NCBI GenBank assembly: GCA_964388955.1
Contig: CAYMCO010000004.1
Span: 62,001 to 126,000, forward strand
Source of the DNA: CAYMCO01 sp964388955
GTDB lineage: Bacteria; Chloroflexota; Anaerolineae; Anaerolineales; E44-bin32
DNA length: 64,000 nucleotides
Reading direction: 5' to 3'
Positions 34,436-43,027 of the stretch are shown here, piece by piece. Every line of letters begins with the position of its first letter. Position 1 is the first letter of the stretch. A program made the translations under genes and the position numbers. The notes beneath the pieces are model-generated. The model worked only from the letters and a program-made list of their open reading frames with translations, searched no databases and was not told the origin of the DNA.

Positions 34436-34556
34436 GCTCATCGAAGCCTTCCGGCGTATGATCGATGGTGAGTTGGGCAACAGATGCCCCAGCCTCGTTC
34501 ATGAAGACGACGTCATGTTTGTTTTCACTCCAATCGATTCCAAGATATACTGACAT
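34430..34556 (-). pseudogene. IS110-family transposase, N-terminal fragment
   Basis: AAGGAGG precedes ATG 34556. The first 40 or so residues (VYLGIDWSENKHDVVFMNEAG, then TIDHTPEGFDELDRLR) are the N-terminal DEDD domain start of IS110 transposases, including its first catalytic Asp. After that the frame runs into the G-rich repeat and homology ends, so more than 85 percent of the enzyme is missing. Confidence 0.82.
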
Positions 34557-34840
34557 TCAGACCTCCTTCTGATGTCTTGACCGGAGGCCTCATTGGCGTC
34601 GTGTGGGCAATCTCGAGTCCCTATTAGGGCGCTCGCAGCGCAGCACGCTTTTGTCGATGATGCCCAGCAGGCCTGGGGGACGGTCCACAGCAGGCACTCA
34701 CGGTGCAAGGGGAGGGAGGTCCTATAATCCCAGGCCTGACGCCGGCGGAGTAGAGAGACTGGTGGATGAGACCTCTCAGTCTTTTCTACTCCGTTCGGCC
34801 ATTAATGTCCAATATACAGTAATAGGGGTGAGGGGTTAGT
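34557..34840. other. Intergenic region, no gene recognised
   Basis: Short frames only, no domain. It contains the 5' leader of the IS110 fragment and GC-rich stretches shading into the next repeat copy. Confidence 0.5.
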
Positions 34841-34844
34841 TGAC

Positions 34845-34933
34845 ACAGGGGGCGGGGGGGCGCGGCTCCCCCCCCTCCTGAGGACCTCACCCCCACCCCC
34901 CGCCGCCGGAAGAGCGGGGAAAACGGCCCGGCA
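34845..34933 (-). repeat. Dispersed GC-rich repeat, copy D (abuts assembly gap)
   Basis: Contains CTCCTGAGGACCTC, a C-rich block and AGAGCGGGGAAAACGGCC. The same order with few differences recurs at 35020-35095 on the other side of the N run, giving a direct repeat of about 75 bases either side of the gap. Confidence 0.75.
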
Positions 34934-34943
34934 NNNNNNNNNN
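34934..34943. other. Assembly gap (10 N)
   Basis: Ten undetermined bases, the usual placeholder for an unsized scaffold gap. True distance and content between its flanks are unknown. The AT-rich and G-run sequence just after it (34944-35018) looks like low-quality contig end. Confidence 0.95.
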
Positions 34944-35009
34944 GGAAGTGATTAAGGCATTAATAATAAAGTATTATTTTTTTGGGGGGTGGGGTTTTGT
35001 TCCCCGGGG

Positions 35010-35130
35010 GGGGGGGGGTGCGGGGCCCCCCCGCCTCCTGAGGACCTCTCCCCCTCCCCCGGCCTCCGGAAGAGCGGGGAAAACGGCCCGGCATGTTGGG
35101 GGAGGGGGCAAGGGGGCAGGGGTTTATCGG
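35010..35130 (-). repeat. Dispersed GC-rich repeat, copy E
   Basis: Reads on the minus strand as a C-rich block (CCTCCCCCAACATGCC) followed by GAGGGGGAGAGGTCC-like sequence, matching 14115-14200 of copy A in the opposite orientation, and repeats copy D in the same orientation. Confidence 0.7.
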
Positions 35131-35535
35131 CTCTTGGCTATGGACTGGAGGCCCTCTGTGAGCAGCGGCTGCATCAGGCGAGGCAGGCGAGGGTATTGCC
35201 CCCCAGGATGAAGCACACCCCGCCCGAGGGTTGGATGATGAATAGTGAGCAGTGGGTGTCGAGTCCTGAAGGACGTTCACGGGAAAAGACAGCAGTCAGG
35301 GCGTGGCGAGTTGGGGAGCGGGGGAGAGGAGATTGGGTCGCGGGTTCCGCGTTACGCGTTGCATGTTGCAGATTGAATGTTGGCAGGTCCAGACGTCCCA
35401 GCGTGCCAAGGTTCCAGCGGCCCCATCACGGCTCACGGTTCACCCTTCACCAACCACGATACAACGCGCATCGCGCAGGGCGTCCGTCGTTGAGCATTCG
35501 TCGCTGGCCCTCGTTCGTCGATCGGCCCGGGGAGT
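35131..35535. other. Non-coding region with short repetitive motifs
   Basis: No gene. Between about 35335 and 35465 the sequence is made of slightly varied copies of short words such as GCGTTACGCGTTGCATGTTGC and CACGGCTCACGGTTCACC, a pattern I associate with intergenic micro-repeats. Confidence 0.55.
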
Positions 35536-35550
35536 TTGCAAGTGCGCGCG

Positions 35551-36282
35551 TCAGCCGAGGTCCAGCAAATACTGCGGCAGCTCGCCGACGGCGGCGATGC
35601 GGATGCACTCCGCCTCCGGAAAGAAGTCCTCGGGGTCCAGCAGCACGGCATGCATCCCCGCCGCGTTGGCAGCAGCCACATCCGCGTATGGGTTATCCCC
35701 CACATAGAGGGTCTCTGCGGGCCGCGAACCGATCAACTCTGCGGCGTGCAGCAGCAGACCGGGATCGGGTTTCCACATATCGACCTCCCCGGCCGCCAGC
35801 ACAAGATCGAAGCAGACCGCGATTCCAAGGCGCGCGACGGTCTCGTCCAATGGATTAAGCCGGTTCGACACCAAGCCAAGCCGATAACCGGCGGCCCGCA
35901 GTTCCCTGAGTGTCGGCGGGACATCCTCGGGAACGAAGTCCTCCGGGTTGTGCTGCTCCCGCATCCGGAGGACAAGCTTCCGCGCGAGGGCCTCGCGCCG
36001 CGCTTCCGGGACACCCAAGACCGCCAGGTGTCGCTGCGCATGTCGTCGCCAGAAGGCGCCCTCATCGTCCTCCCCGGCGGCGGCGAGATCCTCCTTCAGT
36101 TCCTCCGACCCGGCCCAGTAGGCGTGAATCCAGCGCCACGCCGCCCGCCGGCGTTCAGGGGTGATCCCAACCCCTTCGCGCTGGGCGTGCTCGTGGAAGG
36201 CATCCACACTGCGTGGCGAATCCAATCGCAGGGTACCGTCAAAATCGAAAAGGATGGCGCGGATGCCGTTCAGCACAACCAC
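35551..36282 (-). CDS. HAD-superfamily phosphatase
   Basis: A 243-residue hydrolase. Motif I is LFDFDGTL (nucleophile Asp and acid Asp), motif II is LVSNRL, motif III Lys is in WKPDP, and motif IV is VGDNPYAD. The cap between motifs I and II is the helical C1 type. The start is taken as GTG 36282, with GGAG five bases upstream, because the longer frame to 36327 adds nothing family-like. The substrate is probably a small phosphorylated metabolite; no neighbour narrows this down. Confidence 0.88.
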   Translation of the reverse strand: MVVLNGIRAILFDFDGTLRLDSPRSVDAFHEHAQREGVGITPERRRAAWRWIHAYWAGSEELKEDLAAAGEDDEGAFWRRHAQRHLAVLGVPEARREALARKLVLRMREQHNPEDFVPEDVPPTLRELRAAGYRLGLVSNRLNPLDETVARLGIAVCFDLVLAAGEVDMWKPDPGLLLHAAELIGSRPAETLYVGDNPYADVAAANAAGMHAVLLDPEDFFPEAECIRIAAVGELPQYLLDLG

Positions 36283-36428
36283 AGGCGCTCCGCAGATGGA
36301 TGGATGATGGCCCCTTCGCCCCGCCAAAGGAGACCCACCAGGCGCGGCCTTTTCGCACTGCGCCTCGAAGGCGCCGGAAGGCTGAGCAGCGAAACAGGAT
36401 CATGAAAAGATCGGACGCGTGGGCCCAC

Positions 36429-37409
36429 TCAGCCCCCGATCTCGTTCATGGCCCGATTCAGTGGGATCACGTCTTCCGCCAACCCATGGCCCCATGGCTT
36501 GTGCCAGATCCCGTTGAGGATGAGTTCCTTCAAATCGGATAAGGTGGCGCCCCCTCGCAACGGCGTAAGCAGATCAACTTCCTTCTCCCGCAGCAGGCAC
36601 AGCCGCAGCCGCCCATCCGAAGTTAGGCGAGCGCGTGTGCAGGTGGCGCAGAAAGGCTGCGTGACGGAAGAGATCAATCCGATGGTGCCGGGCGCGCCGG
36701 GGATGCGGAACACCTGCGCCTCCCCGTCCAGCTTCCCACCGTTGGCGTAATCCAGGCTGCCGTATCTCGCTTCGATCATCCTTTTGATCTCGGCGTGCGT
36801 CACCGCGCCGCTGAGCTGCAGGTCGGTCACCCCGGCGAAAGGCATCATCTCGATAAAACGAATCTGCCAATCGTATTCCATCGAGAGCCCCGCCAAGTCG
36901 CACACATCCGACTCGTTGTAGCCCCGCACAACCACAGTGTTGATCTTGATCGGTCGCAATCCCGCTTTCTCCGCAGCGCGCACTCCCGCCCAGACATCCT
37001 CCAGCGAGCCCCAGCGGGTAAGACGCTTGAAGCGCTCCGGTTCCAAGGTATCGAGGCTGATATTCACCCGCTGCAGCCCGGCCTCCCTTAGGGGTTGGGC
37101 AAGCCGCTGCAACAGGATGCCGTTCGTGGTCATAGACAGGGAATCCACGCCCGGTATGCGGCTCATCTCCTGGACCAGGTCCACCACCCCCTTGCGCACG
37201 GTGGGTTCGCCGCCAGTCAAGCGATACTTGCGGAACCCCAGTTCAGAGAAAAGCCGCACCAGGGCCAGAATCTCCTCATCCTGCATCAACTCGGCAGGCG
37301 GCTGAAAGGTCTGGTCCTCGGGCATGCAGTACACACAGCGAAGGTTGCAGTGGTCGGTCAAACTGATACGCAGATAATCGATTTCTCTTCCAAAGCGGTC
37401 AATGGCCAT
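36429..37409 (-). CDS. moaA: GTP 3',8-cyclase, molybdenum cofactor biosynthesis
   Basis: A 326-residue radical SAM enzyme, the first step from GTP to the pterin of the molybdenum cofactor. The N-terminal cluster is CNLRCVYC; the second cluster is CATCTRARLTSDGRLRLC; the C-terminal Gly-Gly tail (EIGG) needed for activity is present. RLTGGEPTVR binds SAM. It implies that the organism makes molybdoenzymes (or tungsto-enzymes), though no other moa gene is in the window. Confidence 0.95.
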   Translation of the reverse strand: MAIDRFGREIDYLRISLTDHCNLRCVYCMPEDQTFQPPAELMQDEEILALVRLFSELGFRKYRLTGGEPTVRKGVVDLVQEMSRIPGVDSLSMTTNGILLQRLAQPLREAGLQRVNISLDTLEPERFKRLTRWGSLEDVWAGVRAAEKAGLRPIKINTVVVRGYNESDVCDLAGLSMEYDWQIRFIEMMPFAGVTDLQLSGAVTHAEIKRMIEARYGSLDYANGGKLDGEAQVFRIPGAPGTIGLISSVTQPFCATCTRARLTSDGRLRLCLLREKEVDLLTPLRGGATLSDLKELILNGIWHKPWGHGLAEDVIPLNRAMNEIGG

Positions 37410-37532
37410 AGACTACCCATGCCCTCGCGAAATACCGTAATGTAATTCTATCATAACGCTTGTGCGGGGGTGACAGCGCCCCGCATCGTTCGGCGGTATA
37501 ATCTCCGGCGGCAACCAGCAGAAGGCGACCCG

Positions 37533-37886
37533 ATGAAAGATCATCTTCCCGACCGCCGCGACCCCTCCGGGGGAGGCGTTTTCAACGACCTTGCCCTGCG
37601 CATGAAGCTGATACTGCGGCTGATGGCGGATCGGCGCGTGAACCCATTGCTCAAGCTGCTCCCCATCGGCTCGCTCTTGTATTTGGTGATCCCCGACCTG
37701 CTCCCCGGCCCGGTCGATGATGCCTTGATTGTCACCATGGGTTTCTATCTCTTCCCCGAACTATGTCCCCCCGACGTCGTCAAGGAACATTGGGAGGCGC
37801 TGACCTCCGTCGTTGAGGGCGAGTGGCGGGAGGTGGATGAAGAAGGAACCAAGCCGCGGATCGAGCGGGGGGATGATTCGGATTAG
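37533..37886 (+). CDS. YkvA-like (DUF1232) membrane-associated protein
   Basis: A 117-residue protein with a hydrophobic stretch (LLKLLPIGSLLYLVIPDLLPGPVDDALIV) that matches the DUF1232/YkvA pattern, followed by an acidic C-terminus. AGAAGGC precedes the ATG at 37533. Function of the family is not known. Confidence 0.72.
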   Translation: MKDHLPDRRDPSGGGVFNDLALRMKLILRLMADRRVNPLLKLLPIGSLLYLVIPDLLPGPVDDALIVTMGFYLFPELCPPDVVKEHWEALTSVVEGEWREVDEEGTKPRIERGDDSD

Positions 37887-37984
37887 GTTGCCGGCCAGCA
37901 CCCATGCAGCGCGCACACTGACCCGCTGGCCGCCCCAACCCTAACTGTCCGCAATTCTCCGGCCAACTCATTGATTGACACACA

Positions 37985-38195
37985 CAAACAAACAGGGTTT
38001 AATCCAAGGTGGGAGCCGGGCTTTCAAGCCGAAGGGAACGGAGAAACGCCGCGGCCAACTTCGACCGGGAGAAACAGCCCTCCGAGAAGTGGGCGAGGTA
38101 GCTCCGTTCATGAGGGCGTGGAAGCCAAGAACTGCGGGCTAGATCTGGTCGCAACCGAAGATCGATTCCGGTATGCCTGCAGGGAGCCAATTGCG
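37985..38195 (+). ncRNA. Candidate structured leader RNA (class unknown)
   Basis: About 210 bases ahead of an intrinsic terminator hold several pairings: GAACGGAG (38036-38043) with CTCCGTTC (38102-38109), eight of eight; GGAG...CTCC inside it; and an ACCGAA...TTCCGGT hairpin at about 38154-38172. No open frame covers it. The layout (structured domain, terminator, then a start codon about 150 bases on) is that of a riboswitch or attenuator for the surface-protein gene. There is loose local resemblance to c-di-AMP (ydaO) riboswitches, but I could not match the invariant bases, so the class is open. It may also be a stand-alone small RNA. Confidence 0.45.
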
Positions 38196-38225
38196 AAACC
38201 GGCCACGCTGGCCGGTTTCTGTTTA
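38196..38225 (+). terminator. Rho-independent terminator in the leader of the surface-protein gene
   Basis: AAACCGGCCA (38196-38205) and TGGCCGGTTT (38209-38218) form a perfect 10-bp stem with a three-base loop, followed by CTGTTTATGTT. It could terminate the YkvA-like transcript or act as the expression platform of the preceding structured RNA. Confidence 0.82.
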
Positions 38226-38373
38226 TGTTAACGACCCCGGAAGGGCATCGGGGCCCGGGAGGGGCATATCGTTCTGCATTGGGCGGAAGGCCTAGGGGGT
38301 CAGCGGGATAAGGGGCACGACAGCGTTCACATGGGTGGCCGGACGGGATACCCGGCCAAAGAGGAGAGCTGCA

Positions 38374-40905
38374 ATGGAACTCAAGGTTCTGAGAATCCCG
38401 TTCCTTCTAACCGCCATCCTGGCCTCCATCTTGTTTCCCAAGGATATCGCGGTTGCCAGCGACAGTTCCATTGGCCAGAGTCAAGTCGCCCCAGTCGCCA
38501 ATCCACCCTGGCCGGACCGATGTGAGCTTAAAGTGACGATCATTCTAGACCACTCCAATTCCATCATGGAGGGCGACCCATTCAGCCCAAATCCAACCAT
38601 CGTGCACAACGCCGCGAAGAATCTGGTGTCCACTCTGGCTGGCAAATACGCCCAAGTATCGATCGTCAGCTTCTGGCGCACGGCGGAGACGGAGATCACA
38701 CTCACCCCCCTAGACACCGCCGAGAACATCACCGCAGTGAATGATGCCATCGATTCGGTCCAATTCTTCACGGATAGTCCAAATGGCTCGACGAATTGGG
38801 AAGCTGCGTTCAAGGAGGCCAGCGCGACAGCATCGATCACATCCGATCCCCGCAAACCGGCGGATGCGATCATCATCATCACCGATGGCAACCCCACCAA
38901 CTACGGCTACCCCGAACCGCATGGGGACGGGGCTGAGGTCGATCCGATAGACGTCGAGGGCGGCGTTTCCGGCGCGAATGTGGTCAAGGGTGAAGGAACA
39001 CACGTGATCGCCGTGGGAATCGGTGATGTCACAGAGGGAAACCTGCAGTTGATCTCCGGGCCCAATCAGAACGAGGATTATTTCCTGGTGTCCGATTTTG
39101 ATCTCCTCGACGGCATCCTGCAGGCCATCGCGACGCGCATTTGTGCCATCCATATCGAGAAAACCGCCGACCCGGAATTGATCGATAGCGGAGACCCGGT
39201 GACCTACAGTTACCTGGTGACCAACCCCGGGGATCTGCCCGTCGAGAATGTCAGCCTCACGGATGACACTTGCGCAGGAATCGAATTCGTGGGCGGCGAC
39301 GATGGCGACAATGTGCTCGCAGCCGAAGAGACATGGGAGTACATGTGCATGGCTTCCCTGGATCAGGACACCACGAATATCGCCATTGTCACCGGGGAGG
39401 TCGATGGGTTCCCTGTCGCCGACCAGGACGAAGCCTACGTCGATGTCCGTCCCCGTATCCAGGTGTCGAAGACACCGAACCCGCCGGTGCTGGTGGAGCC
39501 GGGGGGCGAGGTTGAATACCAGATTCAGATCACCAACATCAGCCAGGAGGAAGCCACGCTCACCTCCTTGGACGATGACCCGTTGGGGGATGTGATCGCC
39601 TTGGCTTCGAGCAACTGTGAACTGGTCTCACTTCTCCCGGGCATCCCCTATGAATGTGCCTTCACCGCCCAGGTCAGCGGCCAAGCGGGCGATCAAGTAT
39701 CCGACACGGTCACCGCGACGGCGGCAGACGACGAGGGCAACCAGGCTCAGGCATCGGATACGGCCACGGTGGAGATCGTGGCTCCCGCCCTGGACATCAC
39801 GGTACAGAAGGATAATGATGCCGACCGGGATCTCAGCTTCCACGACACCGAGCAGGCGCCCTTTGGCGGCGCGACGGTCACATTCCGGGTGAGCGTACAG
39901 AACAGCGGCGAGGTGGATGTGCGCGTGAACCACATCGCCGACGATCTGCATGGCGGGGATGCGGAGCTGGTCACAGCCTCCAGCTTCTCCCCAGATTGCG
40001 CCGACTTAATCGGGATCATCATCGCCCCGCAGGGATCGGCCACCTGCTACTTCGACGGGGTGATCGCGGATATGGACAACCTGTCGGAGACGGACACCGT
40101 TCAGGTCACGGTCACAGACGTGACCGGCACGTTCGAGGTGAGCCGCGCAGACACCTCGACCGTCACCACCCCAGACATTCTGCCCGACATATCTCTGAAA
40201 AAGCTGAACGATGCCAATCACGACGCTGTGTTCACGGACGACGAGACCGCTCCGAGCCCGGGAATCCAGGTCACATTCCAGGTGACCATCACGAGCAACA
40301 GCGCCGAAATCCTCTCACTCACCCAAGTAAACGACGATCTGCACCCCTTCACCCTGGCAGACTGCCCCACGACGGAACTGCCGCCTCTCGGATCGATCGT
40401 GTGCACCTATCAGGGCACGATCACATCGGAGTACAACGCCATGCAGGTGGATACCGCGAGCGCCACGGCCGAGGACAACGATGGCAATTCCGACCTGGCT
40501 GCGGACACCTCCACGGTGAGGACACCGAGCATGCCCAAGCATGTGGGCGCCAGGACGCAGGGCTTCTGGAAGAATCACCCCCAGGCTTGGCCGGTGGATG
40601 AGATCACCGTGGGTGGCCTGCTTTACACCAAGGATCAGGCGATTGAGATCATGGGCACGCCGGACAAGGGCGACAAGACATACAGCATGTTCCGCCAACT
40701 GGTCGCCGCTATGCTCAATGTCATGTCAGGCACGGACCCCACCTGCATCGCAGAGACCATCGACGCCGCGAACCTGTGGATGGCAGCATATGGCCCCCCT
40801 GGCAGCGGCGTGCGCGGTAACTCCCAAGCTTGGAAGGAAGGGCAGCCGCTCAAGGATCAGCTCGACACATATAACAACGGGCTCCTTTGCGCACCTCACC
40901 AGTGA
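38374..40905 (+). CDS. Secreted vWA protein with DUF11-like repeats and a TQGFWKNH domain
   Basis: An 843-residue exported protein. Residues 1-29 are a signal peptide (start 38374, GAGGAG upstream). A vWA domain follows (about 50-260) with an intact metal site: DHSNS for DxSxS, Thr in GSTNW, Asp in IITDGNP. About four DUF11-like beta-sandwich repeats follow (about 265-700; the motif KLNDANHDAVFTDDE shows the linker style). The C-terminus (about 705-843) has TQGFWKNHPQAWPVDE and conserved aromatic and Cys residues, a domain found at the ends of many secreted repeat proteins. No membrane anchor, sortase motif or PEP-CTERM is visible. Likely an adhesin or surface polymer, exported with the Tad proteins downstream. 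Confidence 0.85.
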   Translation: MELKVLRIPFLLTAILASILFPKDIAVASDSSIGQSQVAPVANPPWPDRCELKVTIILDHSNSIMEGDPFSPNPTIVHNAAKNLVSTLAGKYAQVSIVSFWRTAETEITLTPLDTAENITAVNDAIDSVQFFTDSPNGSTNWEAAFKEASATASITSDPRKPADAIIIITDGNPTNYGYPEPHGDGAEVDPIDVEGGVSGANVVKGEGTHVIAVGIGDVTEGNLQLISGPNQNEDYFLVSDFDLLDGILQAIATRICAIHIEKTADPELIDSGDPVTYSYLVTNPGDLPVENVSLTDDTCAGIEFVGGDDGDNVLAAEETWEYMCMASLDQDTTNIAIVTGEVDGFPVADQDEAYVDVRPRIQVSKTPNPPVLVEPGGEVEYQIQITNISQEEATLTSLDDDPLGDVIALASSNCELVSLLPGIPYECAFTAQVSGQAGDQVSDTVTATAADDEGNQAQASDTATVEIVAPALDITVQKDNDADRDLSFHDTEQAPFGGATVTFRVSVQNSGEVDVRVNHIADDLHGGDAELVTASSFSPDCADLIGIIIAPQGSATCYFDGVIADMDNLSETDTVQVTVTDVTGTFEVSRADTSTVTTPDILPDISLKKLNDANHDAVFTDDETAPSPGIQVTFQVTITSNSAEILSLTQVNDDLHPFTLADCPTTELPPLGSIVCTYQGTITSEYNAMQVDTASATAEDNDGNSDLAADTSTVRTPSMPKHVGARTQGFWKNHPQAWPVDEITVGGLLYTKDQAIEIMGTPDKGDKTYSMFRQLVAAMLNVMSGTDPTCIAETIDAANLWMAAYGPPGSGVRGNSQAWKEGQPLKDQLDTYNNGLLCAPHQ

Positions 40906-40935
40906 CCACGACCCTGATAGAGTGAGACCACGAGC

Positions 40936-40963
40936 CGAGGGGCCCGAAACGCTCGGCCCCTCG
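40936..40963 (+). terminator. Stem-loop after the surface-protein gene
   Basis: CGAGGGGCC (40936-40944) and GGCCCCTCG (40955-40963) form a perfect nine-base stem with a ten-base loop. The following ATTCAATC is only a weak T tract. Confidence 0.65.
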
Positions 40964-41474
40964 ATTCAATCTCCCCCGAATCTCGCCCGGACCTCGCTCG
41001 GCCATCCCGACCGTACAGCCGCAAGGCTATGCGCCCAACATGGCCTATTGCCCTACCCGCATTGAATTCCCATAGGGGGCCCTTCTCGGCATCCATGGCA
41101 TGATTCCCTTGCTCGCCTTTGGATACGTGCTGCCAACCGGCCTAGCAGGCTCCTTTGGCCAGAGAATTGCACCCTGGATGCTATCAAGTGCCCTTGGCGC
41201 GTCCAATCGGATCCATGTTTGTTACAATTGCGTGAAAGAATGACCTCAGCGAGGTATCATTTCGGTTTCATTGTTCGAATATGGCTGGACACGACCTCCG
41301 AAAGACGCAATAATGAATACGTGCCTGCCTTCAGGGACGGCGCGCTGCGTTCGGGAGCCCACATGCGATGTCCTCCGGCAGGCAGGGGCAGTCTCTCTCA
41401 TGTCCCGGCCTGAGCTCCGTCAGAAAGGGAGGCATAATGGCCACGTGCGGTTTGTGGCCAAGGAGCATTGAAGC
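40964..41474. other. Intergenic region upstream of the Tad operon
   Basis: No gene found. TGCCTGCC (41322-41329) and GGCAGGCA (41377-41384) could pair in a leader transcript, and GTTACAATTG near 41221 is -10-like, but no consensus is strong enough to call. This region should hold the Tad operon promoter. Confidence 0.5.
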
Positions 41475-42281
41475 TTGAGATCAAAATTGAGACTCGAAGC
41501 GAAGAATCCCAGCGCGCAGGGGATGGTGGAATTCGCCATGACCATCAGTTTCTTGCTCCTGGTGATCCTCTTCCTGCTCGAAGCGGCGCGCTGGTTCTTC
41601 GCCCTGAACGCAGTGCAAAACGCTGCCCAGGAAGCGGCCCGCTACGCCTCCACCGGCCAACCCTCCAGACAATGGTGCGAGAATAACGGCTACCCTGGGT
41701 CAATCTTGAATTCCAATACGTACTCGACCTGCAGAGTGGAGACGATAAAGCAATTCGCCATCGATCGCGCCCGATCGGGTCTGTCGGTGGACGACACGCA
41801 AGACGATATCACTCGCCCGGGCTACTTGGGGGCCCTGGTGCGGGGAGGCGCCGACGCTTCATCCACGCCCGAATACGACAACCCCGGCCAGCCCCGGGCC
41901 AAGGTAGAGGTCGTGGTGGTGTACAACCACTTCATCATCACCCCTCTGGTGAGCAGCATACTGCCTACAATTCGCGTGGTCGGCGAATATCAAATCGTCA
42001 ACGAACCTTGGGCTGGCGGCGAAGCCATCGTACCGCCAACCATGGAGAGCGCACCGGGCCTGCCGCCGCTCGACAGTGATGGCGATGGCTGGGGGGATGC
42101 GCATGAGATCAACGACACCGGGACTTCACCCAGCACGGCGGATACGGACGGGGATGGGTACTGCGAGGGGGTGCCGGCCAACTGGGCGGAGGACGTGGTC
42201 GACCAGTGCACGCTGGGGGCGGATGCATACCCACTCGATCCCTGCAGGCCCGACGGAGGCAGTCCGACATGTTCGGGTTGA
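41475..42281 (+). CDS. TadE-family pilus/secretion protein with Asp-rich repeats
   Basis: A 268-residue protein. After a short basic start comes AQGMVEFAMTISFLLLVILFLLEAARWF, the TadE membrane helix with its Glu, and NAAQEAARYA that follows in pseudopilins. TadE-like proteins form minor subunits of Flp-type pili or are exported by that machinery. The C-terminal 70 residues are unusual: DSDGDGWGDAHEINDTGTSPSTADTDGDGYCEG, a thrombospondin type 3-like calcium repeat. The start is taken as TTG 41475 with AAGGAG upstream; an inner ATG at 41523 would remove the basic part. Confidence 0.82.
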   Translation: MRSKLRLEAKNPSAQGMVEFAMTISFLLLVILFLLEAARWFFALNAVQNAAQEAARYASTGQPSRQWCENNGYPGSILNSNTYSTCRVETIKQFAIDRARSGLSVDDTQDDITRPGYLGALVRGGADASSTPEYDNPGQPRAKVEVVVVYNHFIITPLVSSILPTIRVVGEYQIVNEPWAGGEAIVPPTMESAPGLPPLDSDGDGWGDAHEINDTGTSPSTADTDGDGYCEGVPANWAEDVVDQCTLGADAYPLDPCRPDGGSPTCSG

Positions 42282-42312
42282 CCTGCATGGAAAGACGAAG
42301 GGACGATTACTG

Positions 42313-43014
42313 ATGCGGCACCGAGCGAAGAACCTTCGCGCGATTTGGCGGGGGCAGAGCTTTGTCGAGATGGCCTTCCTCATCCCGGCCCTGCTGATCG
42401 CTTTGTTTCTCATGCTGGAGGTGAGCTGGTGGCTGCGCTCCTACATGGTCATCGGCACCGCGGCTCGGGAGGGGGCCCGTTTTGGATCCCGCAGCCCAAA
42501 TGTCTCTATCTCCTCACACCAGAAATCGGTGGACGTCGCGGACCTGACGGTCGACTCGATGGGGGAGATCATCGAGGTGGACATGCTGGGGGTCACTCAG
42601 AACGCGCGCGTGATCGTGACACTGATTCAGATCGATGAAGACGGCACCATGCGGGTGCTCAATTCGGGGTCTCCGTATTCCATTGGGACGCTCCCTGCCT
42701 CGTCACGGGTGTGCTTCTCCGGCACGTGCGCCACCGGATACTTCGACGTCCAGGATGCCGTTCAGTCCAACCTGAATTTCTCCGGTGATGCCACGTTCTG
42801 CCCGGAGACGGAAGTCTGCAACAACGATTTGGTGATCGTGGAGGTCTTCTACCGGCACGAGCCGCTCATCCTGCAATCCAACTTGCTGCCAGACGGCATT
42901 CTGACCTACTCGCGGAGTGTGATGCGGGTCGTCTTGGACCGGCCAATGAGCGCAGTACCAAGCGCTGCCGGATTCGTTCGTGTGAGCGGGCACATAGATC
43001 CGTCAGTCAACTGA
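42313..43014 (+). CDS. TadE-like protein, second copy
   Basis: A 233-residue protein with the TadE helix FVEMAFLIPALLIALFLMLEVSWW (conserved Glu after FV) and GTAAREGARFGSR. The rest is a beta-rich exported part with Cys pairs. It starts 31 bases after the first TadE gene and is followed 13 bases later by the TadG-like gene, so the three form one operon. Start 42313 is the only ATG close to the helix. Confidence 0.83.
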   Translation: MRHRAKNLRAIWRGQSFVEMAFLIPALLIALFLMLEVSWWLRSYMVIGTAAREGARFGSRSPNVSISSHQKSVDVADLTVDSMGEIIEVDMLGVTQNARVIVTLIQIDEDGTMRVLNSGSPYSIGTLPASSRVCFSGTCATGYFDVQDAVQSNLNFSGDATFCPETEVCNNDLVIVEVFYRHEPLILQSNLLPDGILTYSRSVMRVVLDRPMSAVPSAAGFVRVSGHIDPSVN

Positions 43015-43027
43015 GGTGGATGAAGAC

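Noticed and set aside
37985..38195. c-di-AMP (ydaO) riboswitch
   Set aside because: Loose resemblance around CGGAG.AAC and AGCTCCG, but invariant segments and spacing do not match; left as an unclassified structured RNA.
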